Both the position numbers and the translations under genes were made by a program. The notes beneath the pieces were generated by a model that was not told where the DNA came from, made no database searches, and worked only from the letters and a program-made list of their open reading frames with translations. Positions 4,141-5,426 of a stretch of DNA of 5,426 nt are shown piece after piece (the stretch's first letter is position 1; each line of letters starts with the position of its first letter). Origin of the DNA: Methanomicrobiales archaeon (lineage in GTDB: Archaea > Halobacteriota > Methanomicrobia > Methanomicrobiales > Methanoculleaceae); NCBI GenBank assembly GCA_012521035.1, contig JAAYND010000288.1, positions 1-5,426 of the forward strand, in the 5' to 3' direction.

Positions 4141-5426
4141 TTACTTCCGGCGCAGGACCAGGAAGGCAACTGCACCAAGACCAGCCAGAGCGACAAGTGC
4201 TCCAAACCCGGGGGTTGGGGCGGCTTCGGTTGGAGTGGTCTCGCCAGCGGGCGGGGCAGTGGTTACCTCACCGGCGGGCGGAGTGGTTACCTCAGCGGGC
4301 GGGGTGGTTGGCTTCTCGGTTGCCTCGACCAGGTCGAAGAGAGCGGTCGCGGTTCTTCTAGCCTCAATGGACTCGACCGTGACGATGTACTGGTCGGGCT
4401 TGAAGTCGGTCGCATCGACCTCGAAGGCCCACTTGTTCATGCCGTCACCCTTCTCGATGATCGCACTGCCACCGGTTCCGGAGAATGCGGAAGCCTCGGT
4501 CTTTTCACCAGGCTGGAACGCAGCGGAGGTCACATCAACGACCAACGTGCCACCGACCGCGAGGTTTGTGGTGCCGGTGATCGTGAACTTGCTCCCTGCT
4601 TCCTTGGTGCTGATCGGGTCAATGAAGAGCTGAGGCTCCTCGACAACGAACGTGAGCTTCACATAGGTGTCCGGAATGTTCGGCGAGTCAAGGGCGTTGA
4701 TCAGCGCAGTCGCTGCAGCAGGTGCCTGCAGGTCGGTGATTGTCACGGCGGGAAGGTCCGGTGCCGTGATTGTTCCGGCGACGGTGTTATAGGTGATTGA
4801 TCCAGCATTACTCCCGATCTTAGAACCCATCGGGTGTTGTACAATGACAAAGTACTGGCCACCAGCGAGACTATCTGTATCCGCCGAATCGAGTTCTACC
4901 TCAAAGCTGTCGTCGGACTCAACGTTAGCATCTCTTACGAAGAGTGCGCTGGGCTGACCGTAGTAGTTTTTACCGAATATCCAGACGAACACGTTGTCTG
5001 GGTTGCCCTGTGCGGTTCCGGAGATGATCAGTTTATCACCCTTTGCGACGGTGGCACTGCTTGTGGTTGCAGAGATAAACCCAGTCCGGAGCGAGATGGA
5101 GGCTGTAGCATACTTGGCCTCAGAGAGGCCGCTCTTGTCCTTGTCCTTTGAGACAGCATAGATCGTATAACTGCCTGCATCAAGGGGCAGACCAGCGGTG
5201 TTCCACTTCTTTGACCAGGTGTCGTCGGCCTTGACATCTGCAGTAGTGAAGTCCTTTACACCAGCACTTGTTATAACCTCCTGTTTAGGATCTTCAAGTT
5301 TGACACCGTTGCTGGGGAGGTTCGGACCAGTCAGGAAGAGGTAAACAGTGTTGGGGTTGTCGGTGTTGGTACCGGAAAGCGTAATCTCCTCGCCTATGTA
5401 GTAGGTACCGGTTCCGGATGTCGTGA
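4141..5426 (-). CDS. Large cell-surface / S-layer-type protein with PGF-CTERM anchor, 5'-truncated by the window
   Basis: The frame is open from the right edge to TAA at 4141-4143, giving the last 427 residues of an exported protein; the GTG at 4992 is internal. Numbering from the first whole codon, three successive repeats share a G-x-x-h-x-h-x-G-T strand signature: GEEITLSGT (11-19), GDKLIISGT (129-137) and GSKFTITGT (277-285). Each ends with a strand carrying a G/D-x-Y motif: LDAGSYTIYAV, LAGGQYFVIVQ and FKPDQYIVTVE. This fits tandem Ig-like beta-sandwiches of Methanomicrobiales surface proteins; I recall such proteins often carry a DUF3821-type N-terminal domain, not visible here. A Thr/Pro-rich stalk (about 366-404) precedes PTPGF, one hydrophobic helix (408-424) and RRK. 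That is a PGF-CTERM signal, processed in known archaea by archaeosortase A with lipid attachment. No N-X-S/T sequon occurs in these 427 residues. The promoter lies outside the window. Surface location is firm; a structural S-layer role is inferred. Confidence 0.9.
   Translation of the reverse strand, partial: TTSGTGTYYIGEEITLSGTNTDNPNTVYLFLTGPNLPSNGVKLEDPKQEVITSAGVKDFTTADVKADDTWSKKWNTAGLPLDAGSYTIYAVSKDKDKSGLSEAKYATASISLRTGFISATTSSATVAKGDKLIISGTAQGNPDNVFVWIFGKNYYGQPSALFVRDANVESDDSFEVELDSADTDSLAGGQYFVIVQHPMGSKIGSNAGSITYNTVAGTITAPDLPAVTITDLQAPAAATALINALDSPNIPDTYVKLTFVVEEPQLFIDPISTKEAGSKFTITGTTNLAVGGTLVVDVTSAAFQPGEKTEASAFSGTGGSAIIEKGDGMNKWAFEVDATDFKPDQYIVTVESIEARRTATALFDLVEATEKPTTPPAEVTTPPAGEVTTAPPAGETTPTEAAPTPGFGALVALAGLGAVAFLVLRRK
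4233..4309 (-). repeat. Degenerate tandem repeat encoding the Thr/Pro-rich stalk
   Basis: Units beginning GTGGTTACCTCA on the plus strand occur at 4259 and 4283 (24 and 21 bases), flanked by a more diverged copy at about 4233-4258 and a partial one at 4304-4309. On the coding strand they give TTPPAGEV-like units. Unit lengths are multiples of three, so copy-number change keeps the frame. The resulting rod-like stalk lies just outside the membrane anchor and is a likely site of O-glycosylation. Confidence 0.65.

Noticed and set aside
4141..4992. A 283-residue gene starting at GTG 4992
   Set aside because: The same frame continues without a stop to the right edge and encodes matching repeat domains, and a start here would cut through the second beta-sandwich and leave no signal peptide. 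The GTG is an internal valine.

Overview
The window looks like chromosomal DNA of a methanogenic archaeon of the order Methanomicrobiales, most likely Methanoculleus or a close relative. Three things point there: the high G+C content; a cell-surface protein ending in a PGF-CTERM archaeosortase signal with the tandem beta-sandwich repeats I associate with Methanomicrobiales surface proteins; and start sites carrying GGTGA or GGAG ribosome-binding sites. The assignment rests on recalled family resemblance, not on a search.

Layout. Positions 1-1358 (+) hold the C-terminal part of an M24-family metallopeptidase (Xaa-Pro aminopeptidase type), then a membrane-anchored extracellular protein of unknown function that starts at a TTG. 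These converge on a three-gene minus-strand cluster (3491 down to 1405): a class V aminotransferase / cysteine desulfurase-like PLP enzyme, a small unrecognised protein and a SAM-dependent methyltransferase. The second and third genes each start inside the preceding gene under the starts called here, so the three probably form one transcription unit. A 93-bp intergenic region with one A/T-rich tract separates the PLP enzyme from a divergent mini J-domain protein (3585-3896, +). A 244-bp gap with oligo-T terminators for the minus strand follows. The rest (4141-5426, -) is the C-terminal 427 residues of a large surface or S-layer-type protein: three similar beta-sandwich repeats, a Thr/Pro-rich stalk and a PGF-CTERM anchor. 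Its N-terminus lies beyond the window.

How the genes may work together. The PLP enzyme, small protein and methyltransferase are probably co-expressed, but no substrate can be read from sequence. A J-domain protein divergent from a desulfurase-like enzyme recalls sulfur or Fe-S assembly, yet this PLP subfamily has no settled function. The two exported proteins belong to the cell envelope. I see no CRISPR array, tRNA, rRNA, insertion sequence, integrase or defence cassette. Most of the window is ordinary archaeal core or near-core sequence. The points most worth a second look are a small tandem duplication that creates a CxxxC in the PLP enzyme, the uncharacterised small protein in its operon, and a possible 15-17 codon upstream ORF coupled to the TTG-started gene.
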